Below the pieces are notes generated by a model that was not told the DNA's origin, did not search any database, and saw only the letters and a list, made by a program, of their open reading frames with translations. From contig NZ_JACJSM010000034.1 of assembly GCF_014698145.1 (NCBI RefSeq), positions 1-52,897 on the forward strand: DNA of 52,897 bases, in the 5' to 3' direction. Positions within the stretch are counted from its first letter, which is position 1. Each line of letters opens with the position of its first letter. Shown here one piece after another: positions 16,379 to 26,001 of the stretch. The DNA comes from Oscillatoria sp. FACHB-1406. Lineage in GTDB: Bacteria > Cyanobacteriota > Cyanobacteriia > Cyanobacteriales > Spirulinaceae. A program made the translations under genes and the position numbers.

Positions 16379-17089
16379 ATGTCGAACTCCAACGAAGCTA
16401 TTTCTTCCCGCATTTCGCCCGTATTCGCTCGCGTCGCTTATGCCCTCGGCTCTCGTCTCGTTTTACCCTTTTTCTTCGGGCGTATTGAAATTATCGGACA
16501 AGAAAATGTTCCTTGCCAAGGCCCCGTCATTTTTGCCCCCACCCATCGTTCGCGCTGGGATGCCTTAGTCGTTCCCCTCGCCGTCGGCAGATTAGTCACC
16601 GGACGCGATCTCCACTTCATGATCTCCTGCAACGAGTATAAAGGGCTGCAAGGCTGGTTTATGAAACGTTTGGGCGGCTTTCCTGTCGATCCTCTGCGCC
16701 CCTCAATTAGCTCCTTCCGTCACAGCGTGCAACTCCTGCGTCGCGGCGAAGCCCTCACCATTTTCCCCGAAGGCAATATTTACCGCGAACAAAAAGTTCA
16801 ACCGATTAAAAGCGGCGTTGCGCGGATTGCCCTGGAAGCGCAATCGCACCTGCCCGAAGAAGCCGTTAAAATTGTCCCGATTAGCTTGTCCTACTCCGAA
16901 TCCTGCCCGACTTGGGGGAGTGAAGCCCGAGTGGAAATTGGTAAACCCATTGATGTTTCTCATTACCGCAATGGTTCGATTCGCACAAATGCACCGCGTC
17001 TGACTGCCGAACTCGAATCTGCTTTAAAAGATTTGCACGAAGATCGACAAACCTCAGATTGTCAGGTTTGGCTTCCCAGTGCATCTTAA
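16379..17089 (+). CDS. 1-acyl-sn-glycerol-3-phosphate acyltransferase-type protein (PlsC family)
   Basis: A 236-residue membrane-associated lysophosphatidate acyltransferase-like enzyme in phospholipid/glycolipid synthesis. The catalytic H-X4-D motif is THRSRWDAL (about residues 58-66) and the substrate motif FPEGNIYR lies near residue 130. A hydrophobic segment (residues 20-35, ALGSRLVLPFFFGRI) anchors the N-terminus. Cyanobacteria usually have more than one PlsC paralogue, so which acyl specificity this has is unclear. Confidence 0.9.
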   Translation: MSNSNEAISSRISPVFARVAYALGSRLVLPFFFGRIEIIGQENVPCQGPVIFAPTHRSRWDALVVPLAVGRLVTGRDLHFMISCNEYKGLQGWFMKRLGGFPVDPLRPSISSFRHSVQLLRRGEALTIFPEGNIYREQKVQPIKSGVARIALEAQSHLPEEAVKIVPISLSYSESCPTWGSEARVEIGKPIDVSHYRNGSIRTNAPRLTAELESALKDLHEDRQTSDCQVWLPSAS

Positions 17090-17158
17090 GGGCTTTTTGC
17101 TCGCGCTCTTTCGATTGAGCTTATGCCAGAATAGAATCTATCGGTTCATTGGTGGGCT

Positions 17159-17656
17159 ATGAACGCAATCAAACAATACTGGCGCTTCGCGATCGTGTTA
17201 GTTTTCACCGTAGTGCTGATATTAGCTTCGGCAACTTTAATTCAGGCTGCCCCAACAGGTGAGATTGCAGAAGCGCCAGCATTGAGATACGCGGTGAGTG
17301 GCTGCCAGAGCGAGCAAGAGCAATCGCAAAGTCTCGCTAAAGGCTCCTATCCCGCCAAAAAAATTTCGGTAGCGGTGGATAGAGATAATATTAAATTTGC
17401 TCATGCGCTGTCCTACGTTTGTTGCGCGGACTTACGTTTAGAGCGCCGAGTTGAAAATAGCGAGATTGCCATTACGGAAGTTAATGAGGGCGATTATTGT
17501 CGCTGTATGTGCGACTATTCCATCGAAGCAACGCTCGGTCCCCTCGCTTCTGGAACTTACGATCTTAAAGTCTTTGGGGTTCGCTATCAACCTCCTTCCG
17601 GAGGGTATGAAATCGATCCGCAGTTATTATTTCAAACCCAACTCGACATCGAATAG
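17159..17656 (+). CDS. Secreted Cys-rich hypothetical protein
   Basis: 165 residues with a signal peptide (hydrophobic residues about 11-28, cleavage near IQAAPTG). The mature part contains a cluster of cysteines, YVCCAD followed by YCRCMCDYS (about residues 86-122), and another Cys near residue 49. The rest looks like a small beta-sandwich (LASGTYDLKVFGVRYQ). The closely spaced cysteines suggest metal binding or disulfides. No family recognised. Transcribed between plsC-type and cpdA genes. Confidence 0.65.
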   Translation: MNAIKQYWRFAIVLVFTVVLILASATLIQAAPTGEIAEAPALRYAVSGCQSEQEQSQSLAKGSYPAKKISVAVDRDNIKFAHALSYVCCADLRLERRVENSEIAITEVNEGDYCRCMCDYSIEATLGPLASGTYDLKVFGVRYQPPSGGYEIDPQLLFQTQLDIE

Positions 17657-17758
17657 CGTCCATCGTTTTCGCTCTTACAACCTCAATGGATGAGAGCAAG
17701 TCAATTCGTGAATTAACTCTTCCCTCTTCCCTCTTCATCATTCATCATTCATTAATTC

Positions 17759-18505
17759 GTGCTTCACATCGCTCAAATCACCGATACCCACCTATTTTGC
17801 GATCGCGCTCAAACCCTCTGGGACCTACAAACCGCCGCCTCATTTCAAGCCGTTATCCAACGCTTGCAGCAACTCGAACCGCAACCAGATATTTTACTGC
17901 TTACGGGAGACTTATCGCAAGATATGACCCCCGAATCCTATCAACATTTGTGCGATGAATTAAAATTCCTCGATATCCCAATTTATGCGCTACCGGGGAA
18001 TCACGACGATCTCGATACAATGGCGAAAGTGTTAAAAAAAAGCTCGATTTCTCTCCAAAATGAATTTACCGTTAGTAACTGGCAATTTCTCCTTCTCAAT
18101 TCTACCATTCCCGATCGCGAAGAAGGCTATTTATCGGCAGAAACTTTAACCTGGTTAGAACAAAAATTACAGCAAAATCGCGATCGATTCATTATTATTG
18201 CCCTGCACCATCCCCCCATTGCCGTCACGCCAAAATGGGAAAAGAGTATGCTGCAAAATGCCGACGATTTGTTTGCAATCCTCGATTGCGCCCCCCAAGT
18301 TAAACTCGTTCTCTTCGGTCACATTCATCAAGCTTTCGAGCGAGAACGAGAAGAAATCCTCTATCTCGGTACGCCTTCAACTTGCCAGCAATTTGATGAA
18401 AACGACGAACTCGCGCCCAAGCAGCAACCCGGATTGCGCCTAATCGATCTTACATCCGACGGAACGCTAAAAACGCGAGTCGAGCGTATTGCTTATTTTT
18501 CTTGA
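17759..18505 (+). CDS. cpdA: Class III cyclic-nucleotide phosphodiesterase (CpdA type)
   Basis: A 248-residue calcineurin-like metallophosphoesterase that most resembles cAMP phosphodiesterase CpdA. The dinuclear metal motifs are all present: D-x-H in QITDTHLF, GD in LTGDLSQD (about residue 51), GNHDD (about residues 80-84), H in ALHHPP and GHIH in FGHIHQAF. The GTG at 17759 is the start that retains the N-terminal strand. Preceding DNA is a low-complexity CATTCATT stretch. It converges with the DedA gene, with a 13-bp overlap of the 3' ends. Confidence 0.88.
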   Translation: MLHIAQITDTHLFCDRAQTLWDLQTAASFQAVIQRLQQLEPQPDILLLTGDLSQDMTPESYQHLCDELKFLDIPIYALPGNHDDLDTMAKVLKKSSISLQNEFTVSNWQFLLLNSTIPDREEGYLSAETLTWLEQKLQQNRDRFIIIALHHPPIAVTPKWEKSMLQNADDLFAILDCAPQVKLVLFGHIHQAFEREREEILYLGTPSTCQQFDENDELAPKQQPGLRLIDLTSDGTLKTRVERIAYFS

Positions 18506-19140
18506 GGTTCGTATGTTTCTTGAGGTTCGTCTGGGGGGGAATTTTTTGCAGAACGGTGTTCGGCGACAACGTGCCAAATAGAAGGCGCGATCGAAACGAG
18601 AATAATAACCGCAATAATTGGCAATAAATATTTATCAACATCGGGAATCACTTTACCCAGAAAGAACCCCAATAACGTTACGCCAACCGTCCAAACTGCG
18701 CCGCCAATCAAGTTGTAAGTCATGAAGGTTTTGTAGCGCATAGCAGCCGTCCCCGCGACGATGGGGGCAAAGGTTCGGACAATGGGCATAAAGCGGGCGA
18801 GAACAATTGTTTTTTGCCCGTGTTTGGCATAGAAATTTTGCGTTTGAATGAGATATTTACGCTTAAAAATTCTCGAATCTTCTTTCTGAAATAATCGACG
18901 ACCGAAACGGTGTCCCGTTGCATAACCGACATTATCCCCGAAGACCGCACACGCAAAAGCCCCAAATATCAAAACAAAGATATTTAAAAAGTTTTGCGAA
19001 GCGAGAAACCCAGCCGTAAACAATAAACTATCTCCCGGCAAAAAGAAGCCAATCATGAGACCGGATTCTGCAAAGATGATTGCCCAAATCCCTAAATAAC
19101 CGATATGTTTAATCCATTCTTGGAGGTTTTCGCCGTGCAT
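18493..19140 (-). CDS. DedA family membrane protein
   Basis: A 215-residue DedA/SNARE-associated-domain protein. The family motifs are present: FAESGLMIGFFLPGDSLLF (about residues 24-42), GDNVGYATGHRFGRR, and FARFMPIVR-like text at ARFMPIVRTFAPIVAGTAAM. Family members act as flippases or scramblases for undecaprenyl phosphate or phospholipids in the inner membrane and use a proton gradient. The 3' end overlaps the convergent cpdA gene by 13 bp. Confidence 0.93.
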   Translation of the reverse strand: MHGENLQEWIKHIGYLGIWAIIFAESGLMIGFFLPGDSLLFTAGFLASQNFLNIFVLIFGAFACAVFGDNVGYATGHRFGRRLFQKEDSRIFKRKYLIQTQNFYAKHGQKTIVLARFMPIVRTFAPIVAGTAAMRYKTFMTYNLIGGAVWTVGVTLLGFFLGKVIPDVDKYLLPIIAVIILVSIAPSIWHVVAEHRSAKNSPPDEPQETYEPQEK

Positions 19141-19210
19141 AGTAGTTTGTCGTTAGACCTGTAAATGTTTTAGGGTTAATTATCGCGCGATTATCTCATC
19201 GCAGCGTAAC

Positions 19211-19240
19211 AAACCCGGCTTCTTTAAGAAACCGGGAGGT
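19211..19240. repeat. Intergenic palindromic repeat (CCCGG...CCGGG type)
   Basis: AACCCGGCTTCTTTAAGAA then ACCGGG makes an imperfect palindrome. The same sequence type recurs at 22767-22789. This is a common extragenic palindrome in cyanobacterial genomes. Confidence 0.7.
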
Positions 19241-19437
19241 TCTGTGCGTCAATTTTAAGGGGAAAAAGGGAAGGATAACTGTCGGCGCGATCGCATTTCT
19301 GTTAGCGGGACAAAGATTATCCTCTATTCTAATCGAGATAGTGCCAACGTCAATGGTGCAAGTCCCCATTCAAAAAAATAGCAACGCCTTCTCCCCACTT
19401 CCTTTAATATTGTACTAACGCCGAGCCTTAAATCATC

Positions 19438-20820
19438 TCAAGTTACTAAACTCATAGCATCCAATTGACGGTTGCGATCGCGCGTTCTCTTTAACTTCAC
19501 GCGCACTCCTCCCGCTGGTGTCATTGTTACGCCCCGCCGTTCGGGTTTAACGGGCTTATTATCAGCCAGTTCAAACTCACAATGCGAGAGTAAAGTTGCT
19601 AAAACTAACTTCATTTCTAATAGGGCTAAAGCATAGCCGATACAACGCCGATTTCCACCCCCGAAAGGAACAAATTCATAAACCGTATATTGCCGTTCGA
19701 GGAAGCGTTCCGGTTTAAACTGTTCGGGTTCTGGATATAAATCTTCGCGGCGATGAGTGAGATAAATACAAGGAACTAAAGGCGTATAAGCACTATAACG
19801 CTGCCCCATCACTTGTACGGGTTTTAAGGCAACGCGAGGAGCGGAAATAATAGCAACCGGATAGATACGAAGCGTTTCATTACAGAAGGCATTGAGATAA
19901 GGGAGTTTCGCGATTTCTATCGCCTCGATATTATTCCCTGCCGTCTCCAACTCCGCCAGTAACTTAGCGCCGACTTCCGGTAAAAAATGCACCCAATACA
20001 TCGCCCAAGCGAGCGCAGTCGCCGTCGTTTCGTGTCCGGCAAATAATAGCGTCATCAGTTCGTCGAGCAATTCGCGATCGCTCATGGGGTTGCCATCTTC
20101 GTCCCGCGCTTGCATCATTAAACTGAGAATATCTTCGCGATCCGATTGAGAGCGATCGCGTCGTTCGTTAATTTCTTCTTGTAACAAGGCTTCAATCTTT
20201 CTTTGTTGTAGCAGCATTCTACCCCAAGGACTCCACGAACCCCAATCTTTTTGTAGGAAATCAAAGAAAATGAAACTCGATCGCAACGGAGAATTGGTAA
20301 TTTCTAAAATACTCGCCAGTAGCGGCTTGAGTTGGGCGTAGCGCTCGCCCTCTCGCAAGCCAAATACCGCTTGCATAATCACTTGCAAAGTAATCTCTTG
20401 CATGAGATCCCTCGCAATAAAAGTTTTTCCAGGAACGAGTTGTTGTGCGGCATTTTCTGCAATCTCTTGAATCATCCTGCCGTAAGATTGTAGCCGTTCT
20501 CCGTGAAAAGGTGGCATTAAAAGTTTTCGTTCTCTTTTATGGCGATCGCCATCCAACAACAGTAGGGAATTATCGCCGACTAAAGGACGTAAAATGCCGT
20601 TAGAACTTCCCGCAGTAAAGGCATCATAACCCCCCATAAAAATTTCTTGGTTCGCTTGGGGATGGCTGAAGAATACCATCGGTTGCCAATTACTAAATCT
20701 CACCGTAAACGTTTCGCCGTAGCGTTTCGCGTTTGCATCCAGGTAAGCGAAAGGATCGGCAATCCACTGAATTAATTGTAGAAGCTGTGGCGCTCTCGGT
20801 CCGTCATGGAGTTGAGTCAT
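19438..20820 (-). CDS. Cytochrome P450 (CYP110-like)
   Basis: A 460-residue soluble P450. The haem ligand loop FGGGNRRCIG has Cys393. The I-helix oxygen-activation motif is AGHETTA, the ExxR motif sits in NETLRIYP, and PERF follows. Cyanobacterial CYP110 enzymes hydroxylate fatty acids, alkanes or terpenes, and overall residue patterns fit that group. No adjacent terpene synthase or dedicated redox partner lies in the window, so the substrate is unknown. Full length for the family. Confidence 0.93.
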   Translation of the reverse strand: MTQLHDGPRAPQLLQLIQWIADPFAYLDANAKRYGETFTVRFSNWQPMVFFSHPQANQEIFMGGYDAFTAGSSNGILRPLVGDNSLLLLDGDRHKRERKLLMPPFHGERLQSYGRMIQEIAENAAQQLVPGKTFIARDLMQEITLQVIMQAVFGLREGERYAQLKPLLASILEITNSPLRSSFIFFDFLQKDWGSWSPWGRMLLQQRKIEALLQEEINERRDRSQSDREDILSLMMQARDEDGNPMSDRELLDELMTLLFAGHETTATALAWAMYWVHFLPEVGAKLLAELETAGNNIEAIEIAKLPYLNAFCNETLRIYPVAIISAPRVALKPVQVMGQRYSAYTPLVPCIYLTHRREDLYPEPEQFKPERFLERQYTVYEFVPFGGGNRRCIGYALALLEMKLVLATLLSHCEFELADNKPVKPERRGVTMTPAGGVRVKLKRTRDRNRQLDAMSLVT

Positions 20821-20853
20821 TTGTAAAGACGATTGATGAGGTAAGGAATAGCT

Positions 20854-21342
20854 CTATTCTAACGATTGATTCTCTAGATCGGTAGATAAGTAGAGTTTTA
20901 AAGATAGCGCCGCCCCTTCATCAAAGCCCTCATTCGCATCAGTAACGACGACTCGCGCGCTCGGAGGATAATGCTCTCTAATATCGTCGATTGCAACCCA
21001 AAAGTCATTTTCTGCCCGAGCTTGTTGCAAAAATTCTAACACTTCTTGATGGCGAAGGTATTGTAATTTATGGATGAGTTGGGGCGGCAAAAAAGGGGTG
21101 AAACCGACGACGCGATCTGCTAGATTTGGCGAAAATAAGCTGCGCGTGAATTCAAAGGAAAAGATTTCTCGCCAGGATGAGGAAATCACGATTAAAACTT
21201 CGGGGTAATGTTCCAACACTCCTTCAAAGCGCTGCAAGCAGGCTGAATCAAATTGCAATCTATTTTCCTGCGACCGGGAAACATCGAAAGTTTTTTCGGG
21301 AACTAAAACTCCATCAATATCGAGAAATATCCAGGTTGTCAT
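20854..21342 (-). CDS. HAD-like domain protein
   Basis: A 162-residue protein with the HAD motif I FLDIDGVLVP (residues 6-15), motif II SSSW (about residue 55) and an acidic motif AIDDI near residue 117. No separate cap domain is seen. It resembles the small cyanobacterial HAD proteins related to the T4 polynucleotide-kinase/SAK-type phosphatases. Substrate unknown. Start ATG at 21342. Confidence 0.8.
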   Translation of the reverse strand: MTTWIFLDIDGVLVPEKTFDVSRSQENRLQFDSACLQRFEGVLEHYPEVLIVISSSWREIFSFEFTRSLFSPNLADRVVGFTPFLPPQLIHKLQYLRHQEVLEFLQQARAENDFWVAIDDIREHYPPSARVVVTDANEGFDEGAALSLKLYLSTDLENQSLE

Positions 21343-21408
21343 TCATCCCTCACTTCTAGTTTTTGTCAAGAATTTGTAGCTTTTACATTCATCGCGATCG
21401 CGCCGCGC

Positions 21409-22380
21409 TTAATCCTTAATTCGATCTAACACTTTTTTAACCGCAGTGACAATCGCATCGGGACGATCGATCCAGACAAAATGACTGCTTTTATCCGCCT
21501 CGATTTGAATGAGATTGGGTGATAGTTTGCTGAATTTTAGGTGCATTCTATCGCGCGCTCGATTAGCGGTTTTTAAAGGAAGGGCTTTTGTCCAGAACGA
21601 AGGGATAAAAAATGAAGCTGCTTTAAGACTCGCGATGGGAATATCGGATAACTGTTTCGCGAGGCTAACTTGGCGCGCGCTCTCTTCAAGGCTTAACATT
21701 TCTCGCGTCATCGTTATCCAATGTTTTGAGCGACAGAAAGAACGTTTTGTATCTTGAAGAGGGGTTTGCTTGAACTTGCGAAGTTCTGGCTTTAAAATCT
21801 CAAAAATCCCTAAATCTTTAATGATTCTGACCAGCCCCAAACTCGACCCGATAATCGACATGATAAAGCCGGAGATAAAAAAGAGCTTTAAAAGTTTTAG
21901 AGCGCAGGGCAAGGCTAACATTTCCTCCTCGTGCAATCCATCCGTTAGCACAATTCCTGCAACTTTTTCTGGAAATAAGTTCGCATACAAGCGTACATTG
22001 TAGCTGCCAAACGAATCGCCGATTAAAATGTAGGGTGGTTCGATCTTAGCAGCGGTTAAGAGCGCGTCTAATTCCTTAGCAATTTGCTGGCTTGTGCGGG
22101 GATAAGGACTGCGATCGCTCCAACCGTACCCAGCGCGATCGTAAATGCAAACTTTGCATAATGGGGCGAGTTTGTCAAGCAATAAATATCCTTCAACGCC
22201 GCCTAAACTGTGGTCGAGAACAATCGTGGGTTGTCCCGTTCCTGCAATGCACAAATGCAGGGAATATCCGCCGATATCGAACCTTTGACCGGGGGGCAGT
22301 TGTCGGTCTTCAAAAAATGTCGCGATCGCGTGATACAATGTTATTATTGCTAACAGAAGCAATTGAAGGTCAACCGGCAT
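21409..22380 (-). CDS. Alpha/beta hydrolase
   Basis: A 323-residue hydrolase of the alpha/beta fold. An N-terminal hydrophobic segment (LQLLLLAIITLYHAIATFF) suggests membrane anchoring or a signal peptide. The oxyanion strand LDHSLGG, the nucleophile elbow GDSFGSY (Ser in the middle) and the C-terminal His in SSHFVWIDRP complete a plausible triad. The acid is probably the Asp in LTDGLH or a later residue. Substrate unknown. It lies between the HAD gene and the chorismate-mutase-type gene on the same strand. Confidence 0.85.
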   Translation of the reverse strand: MPVDLQLLLLAIITLYHAIATFFEDRQLPPGQRFDIGGYSLHLCIAGTGQPTIVLDHSLGGVEGYLLLDKLAPLCKVCIYDRAGYGWSDRSPYPRTSQQIAKELDALLTAAKIEPPYILIGDSFGSYNVRLYANLFPEKVAGIVLTDGLHEEEMLALPCALKLLKLFFISGFIMSIIGSSLGLVRIIKDLGIFEILKPELRKFKQTPLQDTKRSFCRSKHWITMTREMLSLEESARQVSLAKQLSDIPIASLKAASFFIPSFWTKALPLKTANRARDRMHLKFSKLSPNLIQIEADKSSHFVWIDRPDAIVTAVKKVLDRIKD

Positions 22381-22437
22381 AATAACTCCGTTATACGAAA
22401 GCCGCGATCGCGACTTGAATCCTAGGTAGTCCTCCGA

Positions 22438-22731
22438 TTAAGACTGCCGCCAGTGTTTCATTTCCTCTTCAATAAAACTCTCGACTAAATCCCGATACAT
22501 TTTTGCGATCGCGTCTGCATTTAGCCCTTCTTCTTCCGCCCACGCTCGACGCTCCTCTAACATAGCTTCCAAGCGTTCTGGCGCTCGAACTGCCATTTCA
22601 CTCGTTTTAAACTGAGAGGCAGCCTTAACGTATTCAAAACGCTGACCGAGTAGCGCAATAACTTGACGATCCAAGCGATCGATTTCTGCTCTAATTTCGG
22701 TCATATTTTCACAGCGATCGGGGTGCTTCAT
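22438..22731 (-). CDS. Isochorismate lyase/chorismate mutase-type protein
   Basis: A 97-residue AroQ-fold helical protein. The opening ENMTEIRAEIDRLDRQVIALLGQR and the later APERLEAMLEERR and DLVESFIEEEMKHW match the PchB-like branch. PchB converts isochorismate to salicylate and also has weak chorismate mutase activity. Cyanobacterial homologues are annotated either way. No salicylate or siderophore genes lie nearby. The long start is kept because the MKHPD/E-like prefix is typical of the cyanobacterial homologues. Confidence 0.82.
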   Translation of the reverse strand: MKHPDRCENMTEIRAEIDRLDRQVIALLGQRFEYVKAASQFKTSEMAVRAPERLEAMLEERRAWAEEEGLNADAIAKMYRDLVESFIEEEMKHWRQS

Positions 22732-22766
22732 TCTCGATTAACTGCTCTTTTCAAATAAAATAGCAG

Positions 22767-22795
22767 CCCGGTTCCTTAAAGAAACCGGGTTTTAT
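22767..22795. terminator. CCCGG...CCGGG palindrome, probable porin terminator
   Basis: CCCGGTTCC and GAAACCGGG form a 9-bp stem with one mismatch and a short loop. It lies just past the stop of the minus-strand porin gene. On the minus strand it is followed by a T-rich stretch. It belongs to the same repeat type as 19211-19240. Confidence 0.55.
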
Positions 22796-22803
22796 AGCCA
22801 TCG

Positions 22804-24519
22804 TTAGAAAGAGAAGGTCGTCCGAACCGTTCCCAACCAAAGATCGGGATTAAGGCTATTCATTCCGGGCGCGGTAATCCAGATTAGACCGGGCGTAATT
22901 GTAATATATTTATTGACCGGAATTCGGTAGAACGCCTCGACATGATAGCTCGTGTCGCGGTCTGCCCGATTGCCTAAATTATTCCCTAAACCCGCAACAT
23001 TCAGCGTGCCGATATTCGGACTCGAACCGACTAACTTGGGTTCCATTCCAAACATTAGCCCCAAACGACTTCCTGCCAAACCGAAATCGTCTACACCCAC
23101 GTAACTATTCCAATACCAAATATCGCCATCGCCGGTATTAATCGCGCGCGCAGCAGTATAACCCGCCCAACCGCCGACAAAGATTTTATCCGTGAGATTA
23201 AAAATCGCTTGCACGCCGTAATTATTACTCACTACAGGTGCAGTTCCCGTACCGAAAAATGGATTCCCTCGAACGTTGAAATTTGCCGGACGGCTGCCGA
23301 TCGCCCACCCCATACCATTACTCGCATAAGCATTAGCATAAGTTAAACCGATTGTCAAGCGCTTGTCAAAGGGCGTAAGGGTTAACTGACCGGCTGCAAC
23401 ATGGTCTCCGCCCAACAAACCCGCTCCCGGCGAGGGATTGCTTGCTTCGCTGGCGAGGTAAGTTCCCGCAATACTGACCCAATCGTTGAGGGCAACCTCT
23501 GCTGAAATTCCCGCACCTTGACCGACGCGGTAAATCGGACTGAAACGCCCGAACCGAGAAATCGACCCCGTACCGCTCGATTCAAAGGGACTGATGGGGT
23601 TAAACACATCATCGAGGTCTAAACCGCTAGTCCCAACCATCACCTTACCGCGATCGTTGAGAATGGGGAAACTGTACCAGAGGTCGTTAACGAAAACGCT
23701 ATTGTCGCTGTTGCTTTCAAACCCGTAGCGACCTTCGCGCGTTACGCCGCTGCTACTCAGAAGGGAGTAAGTTCCTGCGTTCCCCGCTTCCAAGCGTACC
23801 CGCAGGCGGTCTTTGCCCGTAAAACTGGTGTCGAAGTTGAAGCGAATGCGGTTGACAAAGGTCGCATTGCCGGTATCGGTAAAGCGCCTTTCGCGGATGC
23901 CGTCGCGGTTAGTATCGTAGAGTTCCCCCGGGTCGTTGAACATCTCGTTCGCTGCAAAGATGACCTCGGGCCGTAATTTAGTGGTCGTGGAAAATTGATG
24001 GTCTTCAAGGAAAGCAGTGCGCGCTTCCAGGTTATCGACGCGGGTTCCTAGGGTTGCCAATTCCGCCTCAAACTCTTGCATCAGGCGGCGCAAGGTTTCC
24101 AAGTCTTCTTTAGTCGCGAAACCGCTACCGGATGAGGCGATTAAGCGCTCGATTTGGTTCAAGCAGGCATTTAAACCGGCGGCGAATTCGTAACGAGTTA
24201 AAGGACGATTGCCTCGGAAACTGCCATCGGGATAACCCACCAAGCAATCGTAGCGTTTGATGAGGTCGTCGAGGGCTTGGAATGCCCAATCGGTGGGGCG
24301 CACGTCGCGGAATTTGGATGCGCCTTGCACGCTTTGTCCGAGGGAACTGTCGATACCTTCACTGCTGTAACTGTCGATTTGTTGCAGCATTTCGCTGCTG
24401 CCCGGGAAAGTATTTTCAGCGTCCGGATTGGGGACAGCAGCAGCAAGATTGGCTAGTAATAGCGAACTGCCCGTAACAACAGGAGCAATTTTAAGAAATT
24501 GCCAGAGGAATTTTGACAT
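22804..24519 (-). CDS. SLH/OprB-type outer-membrane porin (iron-uptake porin family)
   Basis: 571 residues from the ATG at 24519; an upstream GTG at 24534 would add five. A signal peptide ends near AAAVP. An SLH domain (FRDVRPTDWAFQALDDL ... YPDGSFRGNRPLTRYEF, about residues 70-120) anchors to the cell wall. A short coiled coil follows (LETLRRLMQEFEAELATL). The C-terminal 400 residues form an OprB-like beta-barrel ending in the Phe-terminated strand TVRTTFSF. These are the major cyanobacterial porins for inorganic ions, including iron. Confidence 0.94.
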   Translation of the reverse strand: MSKFLWQFLKIAPVVTGSSLLLANLAAAVPNPDAENTFPGSSEMLQQIDSYSSEGIDSSLGQSVQGASKFRDVRPTDWAFQALDDLIKRYDCLVGYPDGSFRGNRPLTRYEFAAGLNACLNQIERLIASSGSGFATKEDLETLRRLMQEFEAELATLGTRVDNLEARTAFLEDHQFSTTTKLRPEVIFAANEMFNDPGELYDTNRDGIRERRFTDTGNATFVNRIRFNFDTSFTGKDRLRVRLEAGNAGTYSLLSSSGVTREGRYGFESNSDNSVFVNDLWYSFPILNDRGKVMVGTSGLDLDDVFNPISPFESSGTGSISRFGRFSPIYRVGQGAGISAEVALNDWVSIAGTYLASEASNPSPGAGLLGGDHVAAGQLTLTPFDKRLTIGLTYANAYASNGMGWAIGSRPANFNVRGNPFFGTGTAPVVSNNYGVQAIFNLTDKIFVGGWAGYTAARAINTGDGDIWYWNSYVGVDDFGLAGSRLGLMFGMEPKLVGSSPNIGTLNVAGLGNNLGNRADRDTSYHVEAFYRIPVNKYITITPGLIWITAPGMNSLNPDLWLGTVRTTFSF

Positions 24520-25216
24520 AGGATTTGTTCTCACACCTTAAATCTGAGATTGGTAATTCGATGAGGTTCTAGAGAGCCAGTCCAAGCAAATAACTTGACA
24601 AAATTACAGAATTATATTGATGCTTTAGTGAAGATTTCAGGTGTAAGGCAGACATTGCCTTTCCTTGGCTCAAACCAACAAAAGGCTAAATAGTTGGTAA
24701 TGCGTAGCCAGAGCGATTTTGTCACTCTTCGAGTCGCGGACAGGCCCTCTAGGGTCATTGCTTGCCGTCCCCATTATAGGCGGGTTCTATTTGTTAGGCA
24801 AAGGTTAGCTACTCAATTAACACTTTTATTAATTTTTGTCAATGTTTTTTCAACGCATCTTTACCGAAAATTAATAGAGTCACCCAGTAGCCTTTACCAC
24901 TGTTGTTGCAGGAAAACCTTTAAGCATCAGCATTTGGGCTGATATATCTTTTTTTACCCTATTTTTCTCTATCTTTAAATATATTTTTTTGATGAAGCTG
25001 CACATAAACTGTTGGCTCTTCCGAGCGAGCTATGCCAATCTAATTACAGTGATAACACTCAGATAAGCGCGAAATCACCCCCCTAAGTCAGTCACAAAAA
25101 TAAGTAGGTTACGCAAGATTTTTTAGGGGTAGTTTCTACTAATGACGAAGTTATCGGCAATCGCATTTGTAGAGTAATACTCCTGTCAACCTTTACTTGT
25201 TTGGAGATTTGGGAAA
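24520..25216. other. Long intergenic region between porin and PEP-CTERM genes
   Basis: About 700 bp separating two divergent genes. It must hold the porin promoter and leader (24520 to about 24700) and the promoter for the PEP-CTERM gene. It is T-rich between 24820 and 25000. I see no tRNA, recognised riboswitch or credible reading frame; the 82-codon frame at 24694 is not protein-like. Confidence 0.6.
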
Positions 25217-25963
25217 ATGGCTACCGCAACTATGATGAAAAAGTTATCTTTGGCTACCGCTGGTGCAGCATTGATGGCGCTGGGTGCAACAGTAAAAGCT
25301 GCTAACGCTGCTTCAATTGTCAATGGTGGATTTGAAACTGGAAACTTCTCAGGATGGACGGTAGTTAACCAAGCATTTAGTAGTGGTAACTTTTTCAATA
25401 CTGCTGGAGGTAGTGCTCCATTATCTGGTATTCCGATTTCAGGTGCAAGTGAAGGGACGCGATATGCAGTGACCGACCAAGGGGGCGGAGGCTCACACGT
25501 TTTGTTTCAAGATATCTTCCTAGAAGCGGGTTCGCAGTACCAACTCTCATTTGACTGGTTTGCTCAGACTTCTATACCCCTTTTCAATCCGGAAACCATG
25601 AACGCATTTGGCGTTGTTAATCAACAGTTCCGAGTGGATATTGTTTCGGCTGGATTTAGCGACTGGTTTGACAATTCTTCATCGGCTGGGGTACTAGCCA
25701 ATATTTTAGCTCCAACTGTCTCCCCCGATCGGTGGACTAGCACCACATTCGATTTAAGTGCATGGGCAGGTCAAACAGTGCGATTGGCTTTTCGGGAAGT
25801 TGACAACCAAAATTTTTTCCAGGCTGGTGTTGATAATGTGAAAATTAGTTCTACTCCTAACCAGGCAGTTCCCGAACCCGCTTCTACACTTGGTTTGCTA
25901 GCGCTTGGTGCAATGGGTGTAGGTTCGACGCTGAAGCGTAAAGAGCAAAAAAATGCAGGCTAA
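25217..25963 (+). CDS. PEP-CTERM sorting domain protein
   Basis: 248 residues with a signal peptide (cleavage near ANAAS, about residue 33), a beta-sandwich body beginning SIVNGGFETGNFSGWTVV, and a C-terminal PEP-CTERM tail. The tail has VPEPASTLGLLALG, a hydrophobic span and a basic end (LKRKEQK). Such proteins are cut by an exosortase and released to or linked at the cell surface. The NGGFE..NFSGW opening occurs in many extracellular carbohydrate-binding-like domains. GGAGATTTGGGAAA precedes the ATG. No exosortase gene is in the window. Confidence 0.9.
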   Translation: MATATMMKKLSLATAGAALMALGATVKAANAASIVNGGFETGNFSGWTVVNQAFSSGNFFNTAGGSAPLSGIPISGASEGTRYAVTDQGGGGSHVLFQDIFLEAGSQYQLSFDWFAQTSIPLFNPETMNAFGVVNQQFRVDIVSAGFSDWFDNSSSAGVLANILAPTVSPDRWTSTTFDLSAWAGQTVRLAFREVDNQNFFQAGVDNVKISSTPNQAVPEPASTLGLLALGAMGVGSTLKRKEQKNAG

Positions 25964-26001
25964 CAAGTTGTAACAAAACTGTCAAACCATCAAAACGTAA
26001 T

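Noticed and set aside
19340-19385. GGTGCAAGTCC-containing stretch resembling part of a tRNA or intron
   Set aside because: No cloverleaf, acceptor stem or intron domain could be drawn around it.
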